From Chara braunii (Eukaryota > Streptophyta > Charophyceae > Charales > Characeae): a stretch of 29,621 nucleotides of DNA. Location: the NCBI GenBank assembly GCA_003427395.1, contig BFEA01000247.1, forward strand, positions 1,788,738-1,818,358, given 5' to 3'. Shown piece by piece: positions 22,541-28,099 of the stretch. A program made the position numbers and the translations under genes. The notes beneath the pieces were generated by a model, which was not told where the DNA came from, ran no database searches, and saw only the letters and a list, made by a program, of their open reading frames with translations. The stretch's first letter is position 1; each line of letters opens with the position of its first letter.

Positions 22541-25500
22541 CGCTACCCTGACAACCTGTGGAATCCCCATTTTGATGTTTTGACAATGATAGAGCACACT
22601 CAAGTAGTCGTGTGATTGTCAGGAATTACTTCATGTATACAATTACCCCGAAAGAATGAAAGGAAAAGGAACAAATGGGAGGGGGAAAAGAATAAATATG
22701 ACAAAAGCATTCTTAGAGGGGATGAAAGGGTAATAATTTGGGAAAGGTTTTTTGCGCAGCCATGGTTAGTAGTATTACAGCCCATATGAAAAGGGGGGGG
22801 GGAGGTGATTTTTTTGCGTAGCCATGGTGTCTCTTTTTTTCCCCCCGTACTAATCCAGAGAAGATAGGACTGGGTACATAACTGTGACGATGAAAAGGAG
22901 ATTCCAGAAGGAAAAAAAACTGTTAATTGCACAAATCTCCACCTCCGTTGAGATGATTAACCTTTCACAAAAAAGATTTATTTCATACTTCAGAACACCA
23001 GTGCGCTCCAGGTGCGGGCTGTTATACGCAGGGTATGTACCAAACTGCAGATGGTTGTGCTGATACATCGGACCTTAAACGTCTGTACTTTTTCCTGTAC
23101 AAGGCCGCAGAAGGCTGGGGCTCTGTTTAGACTTGAGGCCACCACAGCCAGGGGACCATACTCCTTGTCGAAGAGGGTGACTGTTGCGACAAGGCCGCAG
23201 AAGGCTGGGGCTCTGTTTAGACTTGAGGCCACCACAGCCAGGGGATCATACTCCTTGTCGAAGAGGGAGACTGTTGCGACTGCCCTGTCCTATGTAGTTC
23301 ATCTGGTACTGTGATCAGTTCATGTTTATGCATTGAAGAACGGGAGGGAGGGTGTGTGGGTGTGTGGTTGTGTGGGTGTGTGAGTGCGTGTGTGATAGGA
23401 GGACGGCAAACAGTGTGCATAACACAAGGACAATTGCTGGACAGGTAAAGATGCTAAAGAACCAATGAATAACGGGAGTGTGGGTGTGGGTATGTGTGTG
23501 TGTGGGGGTTTGCGTGTGTGACAGAGGGAAATGCTGCAGTGTCGGGCAGATGTGTACGCTGCCCAACTGGCAGTTGCTGTGGAGCAAGGGGCGTCCAATC
23601 CAGTCGTGATGACATCGTGGAATGCAATCCAGGATCAACAGCATTGGCATCAGATACCGCCACCACAGTACCAACACTATGCCTATGCGACAGCTGCGCA
23701 GGAGCAGCCACAGTTCTTTTACACTCATCAGCAGGAGTATGCTCAGACTCATGTCCAGCAGCAGCACCTCCACCAGCACCACCATCAACAGCAGCCACAG
23801 CAACAACACGCATTGGTCAGCCCCGTACGAATGTTACCCCAGGCCACACCGGTGGGCCATCTGTCCTCACCGTGGCATCAAACTCTAAGTGCAGTCCCGG
23901 TGGACGAGCCCCCGCACAAGAGAAGCAAGCACAGAAGGGAATTCTGCGGAACGCGTTCAAATCATCCGAATCACCCGGAGTTGGCAATGTTGCGACCGCA
24001 CACGAGGCAATTTCACCAAGACGGTGGTCACCCGGGGTCTTGGGGAGCGCTTACGACGTCGGTGGTGACGGAAGCGGGCGACCCGGGCGGTGCAACGTTG
24101 GCTTCGCCGACCACGGCCTCCACTTTGACGCTTCCCTTGATGTGGAAGCAGTATGCGGCTAGTGCTTCGTCAGGAATCCCTGTGGTGACCGCTGACTCTG
24201 GGCTTTGCACCATCTCCACGCCGACAGGAATGGTCCACAGAGTAAGCGAACAAAACGAGGACGTGACAACGGTGGTTTGCCTTCCGGGGCGGCCGGGCGT
24301 GACCCCGGAAGCTCTTGCTGTCACAAGGACCGTCCCTGTTGCAGGGATCGTCATGCCGGGACTCCGACAAAACATGCAGCAAGAAGTCATACAAGCTCTG
24401 CCGCAAGCTCTTTCCCCAGGTGTAACACAGATGGTACCTCATGTAATTCCACAGTCTATTACCCATGTTGTGCAGCAACATACCCATCCGTTGGCGACCC
24501 GTTTGGGCAGCGGAGATTCACGGCAAAAGAGAAGTCATCATGACAAGGATAAGAGAGCTGGACGGAAGCACAAGAAGGTGTGTCGACTTTTCAGCCCTGT
24601 TTCAACCCCCACCATGTTATATTTTTTGTATTGGTTTCACCGAACGTTGTAAAAAACACTCCCATGTGGTGAGTCGAAACACAAGTTTGATTGCTTAAGA
24701 ATTCGGACAATCAAATTCAAAGGTCCAGTGATGAGTCTGGGTCGAGTCGGCAACACTACTTGCATTTGGACAAATTTCTTGACCAGGTGCATCCCGACGA
24801 GTCCGACATTTCGAATGTATGGGGTCCAGAAAGCGTCCAAATACGTGTTGACATTACAGATTGTTATGCAAGGCTCAATGTGCTCGACTGTCTCTCTCAC
24901 ATCCTCCCCAGGATGCAAACATTCGACTCTGTGTAATCGTTTTCACTGGAACGTCTTTCCTTGCCCCAAGGCAATGGAGCGATGGAAGCATTCGAGCGAC
25001 AAGGGGGCGAGGCATTGGGTGTTTTTTAATTTGGTGATTTTTAACTATCATCTAATTTGTCCCCAAAACATTATGGATGCAGTGTATATGTACCGTGTTC
25101 AATTCAATCAATTAAAATAGAAGGAAATAAGCATCACCTCACCTGGTCAAGAAAGTGTGTTTATTACAGTGTGTGAACATATGGCTGTCACCCCCGACTG
25201 AAATGCAGCAGCAGTCGCCAAACTGTTAGGTTTTATTGAGGCTCAGGAAATAACATCAGGCCTGTGTCACCACAGATGCAGGGGAATTGCACGGGAAATT
25301 AACTTTTATTCCTGCCATCAATGAGGTGAACACGGGGGGGAAATTGCAGAAATAGCACGTTCCCATCAATTAGATGAATATTGGGGGTAATTGCAGAAAT
25401 TGCGTGTTCCCATCAGGGGTAATTGCAGAAATAGTGCGCTCCCATCAATTAGTTGAATATTGGGGGTAATTTAACCGTAATTGCAGAAATAGCGCGTTCC

Positions 25501-27003
25501 CATCAACTAGTTGAATATTGGGGGTAATTGCAGAACTAGCGCGAGTTTCGAAGGTCGGCAGCAAAAATGTTGTACGGGTCCAGAAGATCTATTTTTGCTG
25601 TGGGACTACCGGGACCTCTAAAGCTTGCAAATGTTTTTGCTGTGAAAAAAAACGGGACCTCTAGGAAAGTGGGATTCTGCTTGCAAATGTTTTTGCTGTG
25701 AAACTACCGGGACCTCTAAAGCTGCAACGAAGATATATGTTTGCAATGAAACATGGGCCCCGCCAATATTTTTGCTGTGAAATTACGTCGACGACGGGCT
25801 TTTTTGAAACTTACCCTGAATATTGTGAAGACAGGCTGGTCAAGCCATAGGTGCAGTACGTGGTGTAGGTACCAATTGATGTGATTGAATTTCTTTGCGA
25901 GTGGAGGGTGGGGAGTGGGAAGGGCGAAAAACTTGTTTAAAAATATCCTGTTGCGCCCTTCGGCACGTCCCGTTAAGATGGGAACAACGCAGAGAAGATT
26001 GGCATTGCCCCTGTGCACGCGTGTCAATTGAGAATAGGTCCCCCCAAAAAATTAAAATTATCCTGTTTTGTCCTTGCTTGAAGTGGAGGGTGGAGGGAAG
26101 AGCGAGGAGATGGGAGAGGGAAGATGCTGAGTGCTTTGACATAGAAACATCTCTTGCTTTGCGCTGTTCAGACACGTGTACGCTCGGGTTCTTGGCATGT
26201 ATGGTTGTTGGTTGATATAGCTATGCTAAGGTACTGCCCAACTTCCCCCCGACCCCCCCGAACACGGTTATGAATGCATCTGCCTGGTGAGACGGCTAAT
26301 ATACATAAACAAAAATGTGCGTTGTAATCCGGGGAAGACAGTAGGTGCGTGGTTCTGAGGTGCTGCGTGTGGCTCGAGGTTACGGCTGCTTTGCCCTCTT
26401 GATGTTTTGTCGTGGAGGCTCTCGGTTCGACAGGGGTGGCCAGAGCGTTTAGGGAGTATAGTGTTGGTGTCTTTGTCGCGTTCGATGGCCCACGTTTGGT
26501 GTTTTTTTATTCCTACATGGAGGCTCGCAAGAGTCGGACCTGCGGCGGAGCCTCTGCCAGGCTGAAAACAGTGAAAAGCATGACTGCAATCAATAAATTT
26601 ATCTTCGTAGATCATGTCCAGTATGACCTGCATCATAGCTTTTTGGACTATTTTGAAGATAAAGCGGCCTCTTCCAATGTCGGTCGCTTTATCCGGCGCG
26701 AAGCGCCCTTGTTGAAGAAGAGTTGCTTGTCTATGAATGTAATCATTCAATTCTTTTGCGGTGATTGTTGCATGTCTGCAGAAAGAGAAGGGCATGTCAG
26801 AGAGGCTGATGACACCTTCTGAGGCAAATGCGCAGAACAGCAGACTTCCTAAAGGCTATATATACATGCCGGTTGCAAGTCTCTTGCAGCCTATGAAGAC
26901 AGGAGCGCCAGTTGTAACAGTGGTCCCCACTACGTCTTCGATGGATACCCATCACCAGCTGCCGCAGCATCACCCTCATGCTTTCCCTCGACAGACACAT
27001 TAG
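2635..27003 (+). CDS. Large plant-type PHD + extended PHD (ePHD) chromatin protein, 3' ten exons of a split gene
   Basis: I joined exons 2635-2778, 3784-3867, 4044-4097, 5459-5530, 16111-16185, 19193-19261, 21005-21061, 22423-22482, 23525-24577 and 26782-27003. The sum is 1890 nt, 629 codons plus TAG. All nine junctions are phase 0 with GT-AG introns. In order the protein has half a PHD finger (residues 1-48), a complete ePHD (about 49-166), a basic helical segment (167-215), a long Gln/His-rich disordered part (216-556) and a conserved C-terminal tail (557-629). ePHD modules in ATX, JADE and BRPF proteins read histone tails and sit in chromatin complexes. The exact partner here is unknown. 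The family resembles a plant group of large PHD proteins with an AYC-x-x-HS end to the ePHD, an ELERLRLLCER-type helix and a C-terminal LPKGY-Y-PV motif. This is from memory, so no symbol is given. The start codon and the first zinc-ligand pairs of PHD1 are missing. The ePHD is intact, so nothing shows decay. Confidence 0.88.
2779..3783 (+). other. Intron 1 of ePHD gene, with poly-C tract
   Basis: This 1005-bp GT-AG intron carries a G-rich stretch at 2840-2880, short direct repeats of GGGGATTGCAGG at 3153-3172 and a C22 homopolymer at 3551-3572. No further exon was recognised. Confidence 0.7.
3784..3867 (+). CDS. ePHD gene exon B: C2HC zinc knuckle
   Basis: The 84-nt exon encodes 28 residues. 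VQCALCPGRTGAF opens it and RWVHVFCAQ closes it. C-x2-C, then H and C in WVHVFC, are the four ligands of the pre-PHD zinc knuckle that defines ePHD modules (compare CCLCP...GRWAHLACA in ATX proteins). The acceptor is GTGCAAACAG. The donor CACAG|GTGCCT is weak at +4 to +6, but the following exon continues the module exactly. An alternative acceptor six bases downstream would drop two residues and keep frame. Confidence 0.88.
4044..4097 (+). CDS. ePHD gene exon C: linker between knuckle and PHD
   Basis: This is a 54-nt micro-exon encoding WMPETSVGRQQTAMVEGL. Its start matches the W-x-PE motif that always follows the FCA of the zinc knuckle in ePHD proteins, and its end matches the MEGL/VEGL stretch before the second PHD. 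The acceptor is TTATGGCCAG and the donor is the consensus GTGAGT. Phase 0 on both sides. Confidence 0.86.
4098..5458 (+). other. Intron 3 of ePHD gene
   Basis: This 1361-bp GT-AG intron ends in the pyrimidine-rich acceptor TCTTGCTTGCAG. I saw no recognisable gene, RNA or mobile element inside. Confidence 0.65.
5459..5530 (+). CDS. ePHD gene exon D: first zinc ligands of the ePHD finger
   Basis: The 72-nt exon encodes 24 residues, KEVTSERFNLLCQLCKEHHG followed by ACLR. CQLC is the first zinc pair, and the Cys of GACLR is the first member of the second pair, completed by the first codon of the next exon. The length and the F-x-LLC...HGAC spacing match ATX-type ePHD (KLLCSICGVSYGACIQC). Acceptor CTTGCAG and donor GTAAGT are both strong. 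The following intron is 10.58 kb. Confidence 0.9.
6542..6929. repeat. Near-perfect long inverted repeat (hairpin), 169-bp arms, 50-bp loop
   Basis: Left arm 6542-6710 and right arm 6761-6929 are reverse complements over 169 bases without gaps. I count five mismatches, four in the outer 28 bases and one near the middle. The loop is 6711-6760. Each arm is open in one frame and reads like a protein piece (LQFFNLLRQWLEKTKKIIAR). That suggests an inverted duplication of a coding fragment or a foldback element. A transcript of the intron would fold into a long double-stranded stem. No target-site duplication was identified. Confidence 0.93.
7938..7973. repeat. (TC)n microsatellite
   Basis: Uninterrupted CT/TC dinucleotide run inside intron 4. 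Confidence 0.95.
8405..8480. repeat. Dispersed repeat copy 1
   Basis: GGAGAAGATGGTGGGG, AAGGCTCCCTTTT, TTATCAGCGCA and GTGTGTGGTTTACC occur here and again in the same order at 15475-15566 with small differences and a short insertion. It is an unclassified intron repeat. The ends are not defined. Confidence 0.75.
8824..8969. mobile_element. MITE-like element with about 55-bp terminal inverted repeats
   Basis: The left end (TTGAACCACCAGTACATC...) and the reverse complement of the right end (TTAAACCACCAGTACATC...) match over about 55 bases, including GCAGATTGA, CCTCCT and GGAGGC, leaving a centre of about 30 bp. At about 146 bp with no coding capacity this fits a miniature inverted-repeat transposable element or small foldback. 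ACTG lies just outside both ends (8818-8821 and 8970-8973), but it does not sit flush with the TIRs, so a target duplication is uncertain. Confidence 0.8.
10740..10990. repeat. Imperfect tandem/nested repeat
   Basis: GTGGCTTCTTGGGTGCATCC followed by ATTTCAGCAAG occurs at 10811 and again at 10919. TCTCYGTAGCTGGCC occurs at 10771 and 10982, and CTTCATGAA at 10742 and 10970. GTCCAGAATAGTGATGGC variants fill the interval. Confidence 0.75.
11525..11608 (+). pseudogene. tRNA-His-like sequence (pseudogene or SINE head)
   Basis: TAGCC-TTGTGAA-CGCTA at 11551-11567 forms an anticodon arm with loop TTGTGAA (anticodon GTG, His) and four of five stem pairs. It is followed by AGGTC and a perfect five-pair T-arm AAGGG-AACGAAT-CCCTT. 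TGGTAGAG upstream resembles an A box. The acceptor ends do not pair and the T loop lacks TTC, so this is not a functional tRNA. A degraded tRNA or tRNA-derived SINE is likely. Confidence 0.4.
12824..12942. repeat. 40-bp tandem repeat, three copies
   Basis: Unit ATAGGACATGTCTATAGTGG then TTATTNAACTTTTTATATCA, at 12824-12863, 12864-12903 and 12904-12942, differing at one or two bases. The exact 40-bp period with few differences indicates recent amplification. Confidence 0.95.
12901..13461 (-). CDS. Unrecognised basic ORF on the antisense strand of intron 4
   Basis: A 186-codon minus-strand ORF begins MLLRKTAGCQDQQIFGQGRC. Its middle is rich in Arg, Lys, Gln and Glu (for example KERERKARLQRNMVEERRAR), compatible with a coiled coil. 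Part of it derives from a local duplication: AGAGCCTGGCC-type blocks occur at about 13125-13170 and 13194-13230. The C-terminal part runs into the 40-bp tandem repeats, which argues against a functional end. No domain was recognised. It may be an exon of an antisense gene, a transposon fragment or a chance ORF. Confidence 0.2.
   Translation of the reverse strand: MLLRKTAGCQDQQIFGQGRCWPTKWGDEKHISPSAGHVSRHPACLLGVCKDQERGQKKNLREVRAMSNIMKQKYRGVHARDRPGSNKTAPQKERERKARLQRNMVEERRARQLRKQEGISAKKKKLRNTSPELWHLIFILNVTLNQMLFFLFSFFFATFPKCFENIQQSPIKIDIKSVITTIDMSY
14095..14247 (+). CDS. Possible first exon of a secreted protein
   Basis: The ATG at 14095 opens MAFFLARCSWLLLSTLLAAS then FLPACAQVPLNSQANCKG. This is a textbook signal peptide: a short basic n-region, a Leu-rich core and ACA-Q as a plausible cleavage site. 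A GTATGC donor-like site follows codon 51 at 14248. Without splicing the frame stops at 14274. ACAG directly before the ATG could also be an acceptor. No downstream exon of such a gene was found, so this could be a gene nested in intron 4, a relic, or chance. Confidence 0.3.
15475..15566. repeat. Dispersed repeat copy 2
   Basis: Second copy of the element at 8405-8480, with GGGCTCCCTTTTATTATCAG and GTGTGTGGTTTACCGGCTAA. The sequence just upstream, 15418-15465 (CGTTCTCATTTTGCACGTTT, GGTGAGTGGAGGAGCGAGGC), recurs at about 28019-28063. Confidence 0.7.
15619..15750. repeat. Local tandem repeat
   Basis: GTGCTTGGGGAGGAACAGGC occurs three times (15641, 15681, 15730), and TTCCGTGTCTGTGAACGTCA with a T run occurs twice (15617 and 15703). 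Confidence 0.9.
16111..16185 (+). CDS. ePHD gene exon E: middle zinc ligands of the ePHD finger
   Basis: The 75-nt exon encodes 25 residues, CNFGHCHGAFHPSCARNSGL then FMSLK. Its first Cys completes the C-x2-C pair begun in the previous exon (CLR|C), and FHPSCAR supplies the His and Cys of the cross-brace. This is the FHP-x-CAR signature of ePHD fingers. The acceptor is CCTTGTGGCAG and the donor GTATTG. The fit to the family across a 10.6-kb gap is the strongest evidence for the gene model. Confidence 0.92.
17653..17750 (+). pseudogene. 18S rRNA fragment (rRNA pseudogene)
   Basis: About 95 bases, including GGTTGGTCTTCGGG, GTTGGGGGCATTCGTAT and GTCAGAGGTGAAATTCTTGG, match the highly conserved central part of eukaryotic nuclear small-subunit rRNA, on the sense strand. 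A few substitutions (CTTGTTAATAAAGACG; CGTATACCG) show it is a diverged copy. Flanks do not continue as rRNA, so it is an isolated insertion. The comparison is from memory of the conserved sequence. Confidence 0.88.
17893..18140. repeat. Tandem duplication containing (GA)n and assembly Ns
   Basis: Two units of about 125 bp (17893-18018 and 18020-18140) each have GTGTAGTGTGGGG, GGGGAGCGG, a GA run of about 35 bases, GGAACTGCTCTCCAGTAAGC and GCGCAGGGCTTTTGAAATCC. Unit 2 contains N at 18033-18035 and 18045. A related sequence (CCAGCAAGTGACTCGCCTTG) appears at 18399-18418. Unit copy number may be an assembly estimate. Confidence 0.9.
19193..19261 (+). CDS. ePHD gene exon F: last zinc ligands of the ePHD finger
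   Basis: The 69-nt exon encodes 23 residues, VCPGGRTLLRAYCQRHSPVQ then RVK. AYCQRHS provides the final C-x2-H pair that makes the ePHD a C4HC2H finger and is the usual end of the module (SFCKRH in ATX, AYC-x-KHS in the plant relatives). The acceptor TCTGTCTTGCAG has a good pyrimidine tract. The donor is GTATGT. Confidence 0.9.
19409..19443. repeat. Poly-C/poly-G homopolymer junction
   Basis: Thirty C followed by five G. It could be real or a sequencing or assembly slippage point. Confidence 0.9.
19781..19878 (+). pseudogene. U6 snRNA retropseudogene
   Basis: The sequence follows U6 from a degraded 5' stem (TGTCCTTTGGGAC) through AAATTGGAACGATACAGAGA, then GATTAACACTGTGCAAGGAT, GACACACATAAATCGAGAAA and TGGTCCAAATT. 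Four bases are inserted after the ACAGAGA box, and the GCATGGCCCCTGCGCAAGG segment is shortened, so it should not function. An A-rich tail with A19 at 19891-19909 follows instead of a Pol III T run, which points to LINE-mediated retroposition. No plant U6 promoter element was seen upstream. Confidence 0.93.
21005..21061 (+). CDS. ePHD gene exon G: basic helical linker, part 1
   Basis: The 57-nt exon encodes VQSKIRGGPEDMAVLKKIR. It aligns with the KHGVEELKSLKQIR-type segment that follows the ePHD in the related plant proteins. The acceptor is GTTGCATGCAG. The donor is GTAATG after AGG. The last 13 exon bases and the donor are copied 96 bp downstream at 21145. Confidence 0.8.
21049..21168 (+). 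repeat. Duplicated exon end and 5' splice site
   Basis: CAAGAAAATCAGGGTAATGC followed by GCAC occurs at 21049-21072 (end of exon G with its donor) and again at 21145-21168 in the intron. Around both lie copies of ACTGGTCACTCTTGTTCAGT and GGGATCCGTA. The second copy is a potential decoy donor. Confidence 0.92.
21062..22422 (+). other. Intron 7 of ePHD gene
   Basis: 1361-bp GT-AG intron. Besides the duplicated donor it has two ATACCGGAYRCAATA-type repeats (21256, 21310), an inverted repeat (about 21801-21826 with 21878-21903) and repeats of CACACGCTTGAAAGAGTGAA and GTTGGCCTGTAGTT at 22140-22250. Confidence 0.7.
21801..21903. repeat. Short inverted repeat
   Basis: TCACCCGAATAGAA (21813-21826) is perfectly complementary to TTCTATTCGGGTGA (21878-21891). 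With a two-base bulge the stem extends outward through GCTACTG. The loop is about 50 bp. It may be a small foldback element. Confidence 0.75.
22423..22482 (+). CDS. ePHD gene exon H: basic helical linker, part 2
   Basis: The 60-nt exon encodes VEFERLRLICERVVRREKLK, a strongly helical charged segment matching the VELERLRLLCERIIKREK block of plant relatives (remembered). The acceptor is CGTAATGTGCAG. The donor GTCTGA is weak. The next exon continues the helix (REMLQC), so the junction is well supported. Confidence 0.88.
22483..23524 (+). other. Intron 8 of ePHD gene
   Basis: 1042-bp GT-AG intron with a (TC)n run at 22504-22532, two TTTTTGCGYAGCCATGG blocks (22750, 22813), an exact 90-bp tandem duplication and GTGTGTGG-type simple repeats at 23350-23400 and 23470-23520. 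Confidence 0.7.
23101..23280. repeat. 90-bp tandem duplication
   Basis: 23101-23190 and 23191-23280 differ at only two bases. The unit begins AAGGCCGCAGAAGGCTGGGG. The length is a multiple of three, and both strands stay open through it. No protein family was recognised. Confidence 0.95.
23525..24577 (+). CDS. ePHD gene exon I: long Gln/His-rich exon with basic clusters
   Basis: The 1053-nt exon encodes 351 residues. It starts REMLQCRADVYAAQLAVAVE, which continues the helix of the previous exon. A low-complexity Gln/His/Tyr region follows (about residues 40-100 of the exon, with QQHLHQHHHQQQPQQQH). HKRSKHRRE (near 23920) and RQKRSHHDKDKRAGRKHKK (last 20 codons) are Lys/Arg/His clusters that could be nuclear localisation signals. 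The remainder is Pro/Thr/Val-rich and probably disordered. The acceptor GTGTGTGACAG lies at the end of a GT-rich tract. The donor is GTGTGT. Confidence 0.87.
25331..25545. repeat. Minisatellite, about 46-58-bp units, five copies
   Basis: Units begin GGGGGTAATTGCAGAAATAG and continue CGCGTTCCCATCAAYTAGTT GAATATT, at about 25334, 25383, 25415, 25462 and 25520. Copy 2 is truncated, and copy 4 has an 11-base insertion. Units are contiguous with no unique spacers. Confidence 0.92.
25561..25790. repeat. Minisatellite with TTTTTGCTGTGAAA core
   Basis: TTTTTGCTGTGRRACTACCG, GGGACCTCTAAAGC and TTGCAAATG recur at about 25591, 25633, 25689 and 25768 with deletions. Confidence 0.88.
25953..26041 (+). 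pseudogene. Degraded U6 snRNA-like sequence
   Basis: GCGCCCTTCGGCACGTCC matches the 5' stem region of U6. GGAACAACGCAGAGAAGATT and GGCATTGCCCCTGTGCA match the ACAGAGA region and following segment, and GAGAATAGGTCC matches the 3' end. About ten bases around AAGGATGACAC are missing and the ACAGAGA box reads GCAGAGA. ATCCTGTT occurs on both sides (25945-25952 and about 26059-26066), possibly a target-site duplication. It is more diverged than the copy at 19781. Confidence 0.8.
26470..26770 (-). pseudogene. Group II intron-type reverse transcriptase fragment, antisense
   Basis: The minus strand reads ITAKELNDYIHRQATLLQQG, GRFAPD, then VQKAMMQVILDMIYEDKFID, CSHAFHCFQPGRG and LASLHVGIKKHQTWAIERD. 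This resembles the early RT domain of organellar group II intron-encoded proteins (VQEAL...ILEPIYEP-F-D-SHGFRPGR-CH-AL...WVI-GDI). The catalytic YADD region and maturase domain are absent, and a segment between GRFAPD and VQKAMM is lost. It is probably a fragment of a mitochondrial intron transferred to the nucleus, or of a related nuclear retroelement. It ends about 12 bases before the last exon. Confidence 0.6.
26782..27003 (+). CDS. ePHD gene exon J: C-terminal exon with LPKGYIYMPV motif and stop
   Basis: The exon encodes 73 residues and TAG. It begins KEKGMSERLMTPSEANAQNS, followed directly by RLPKGYIYMPVASLLQP. The SEA-x4-RLPKGY-Y-PV stretch is, to my memory, a conserved C-terminal signature of the same plant PHD family, which independently ties this exon to the ePHD exons. 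A His/Pro/Gln-rich tail follows. The acceptor is CATGTCTGCAG. Confidence 0.85.
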   Translation, partial: KEKGMSERLMTPSEANAQNSRLPKGYIYMPVASLLQPMKTGAPVVTVVPTTSSMDTHHQLPQHHPHAFPRQTH

Positions 27004-27353
27004 TAGGAAGTAGGGAGTGGTAGGGAGGCATCCCAGCAAACCATATGAGAAGTTCACCGTACGAGATCATAGTTCGTATCCATGTCGCTGGAGGGGCTAC
27101 GGAGGATGCTACTGTCGGCGTATGAGTGGCTGCAGGGAGGCACTTAGTCTCTTACACTACTTTTTCTGTTTGGAAGTTTCTCAATTGCTGTGAAGGTTGG
27201 CCCTACCAAGCCCCATCAAGATAATGTACAAGTTCTTCTGCTCCACAATGCGCATTTGATCTGATACCGTCCACCAGCAGCATGGCCAGACATGTGTGTG
27301 CATGCATGCACGTGTGTGTTGTGTCTGTGTGTGTGGCAGGTTGCCTGTGTAAG

Positions 27354-27354
<1 letters not shown>

Positions 27355-27388
<34 letters not shown>
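27355..27388. repeat. (TG)n microsatellite
   Basis: Uninterrupted TG dinucleotide run downstream of the stop codon. Confidence 0.95.
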
Positions 27389-27394
<6 letters not shown>

Positions 27395-27731
27395 TGGGTG
27401 TGGATTAACAGCAGTGTTTAGCCACCTGCAAAATACGGTATAGAATCTTATAGCAGGGGACTGCGAGAGGGAGCGCGTGCATGTGCGTGTGTGTTGGGGG
27501 TGGGGGTGGGGGGAAAGGGTGCAGTGTGCGAGTGGCAGATGAAAAGCGTCGTTATTGATTCTTTGCGGTGAGTCTTCCTTTGCTTCGCCTCAACCATGTG
27601 TTCCTTATAATCATCACAGAAAAAAGAAAGGTATATTAAGTCATCACAGAAAAAAGAAAGATATATTAAATTTTGAAAGTGGGGGGCGTTGCCAAGGTTG
27701 AATCCCATGGAACAGAGCATGCAGAGATCCT

Positions 27732-27732
<1 letters not shown>

Positions 27733-27784
<52 letters not shown>
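27733..27784. repeat. (CT)26 microsatellite
   Basis: Uninterrupted CT run of about 52 bases, the longest dinucleotide tract in the window. Confidence 0.96.
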
Positions 27785-27788
<4 letters not shown>

Positions 27789-28099
27789 TTGTTTTTAATC
27801 ATGGTCTGTGTCTCCTTTATACCGCCGATTCTTCACTGCTTCCATTTTCTTGTCATGCCTCCACAACTCACCACGTGCTTGCAAAACTGCTTCTGTATCT
27901 TCTCTGTGAACTCCCTGTGTCTAACTTAAGGGCCTCGCTCCACACCACATGCACAACGGACAAAATATGCACAACGGACAAAATATGGCAGCGTATCTCT
28001 CCATGTTCGAGCGCGAGATTCATTCTCGTTTTGCAGATTTGGTGAGTGATGGAGCGAGGCGCTAGGTATCTGAGGATTGAGTGTGCAGGATCTCTGTCT

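Larger units (their letters stand above)
24578..26781 (+). other. Intron 9 of ePHD gene
   Basis: This 2204-bp GT-AG intron contains two families of tandem repeats, a U6 relic and an antisense reverse-transcriptase fragment close to the acceptor. 24600-25330 shows nothing recognisable apart from AT-rich stretches. Confidence 0.7.

Noticed and set aside
23494-24162. 222-codon plus-strand ORF overlapping exon I in another frame
   Set aside because: Shadow of the real exon. It starts before the splice acceptor and has no link to neighbouring exons.
25331-25545. CRISPR-like spaced repeats
   Set aside because: The units are contiguous with no unique spacers, lie in a eukaryotic intron, and there are no cas genes. 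They are a minisatellite.
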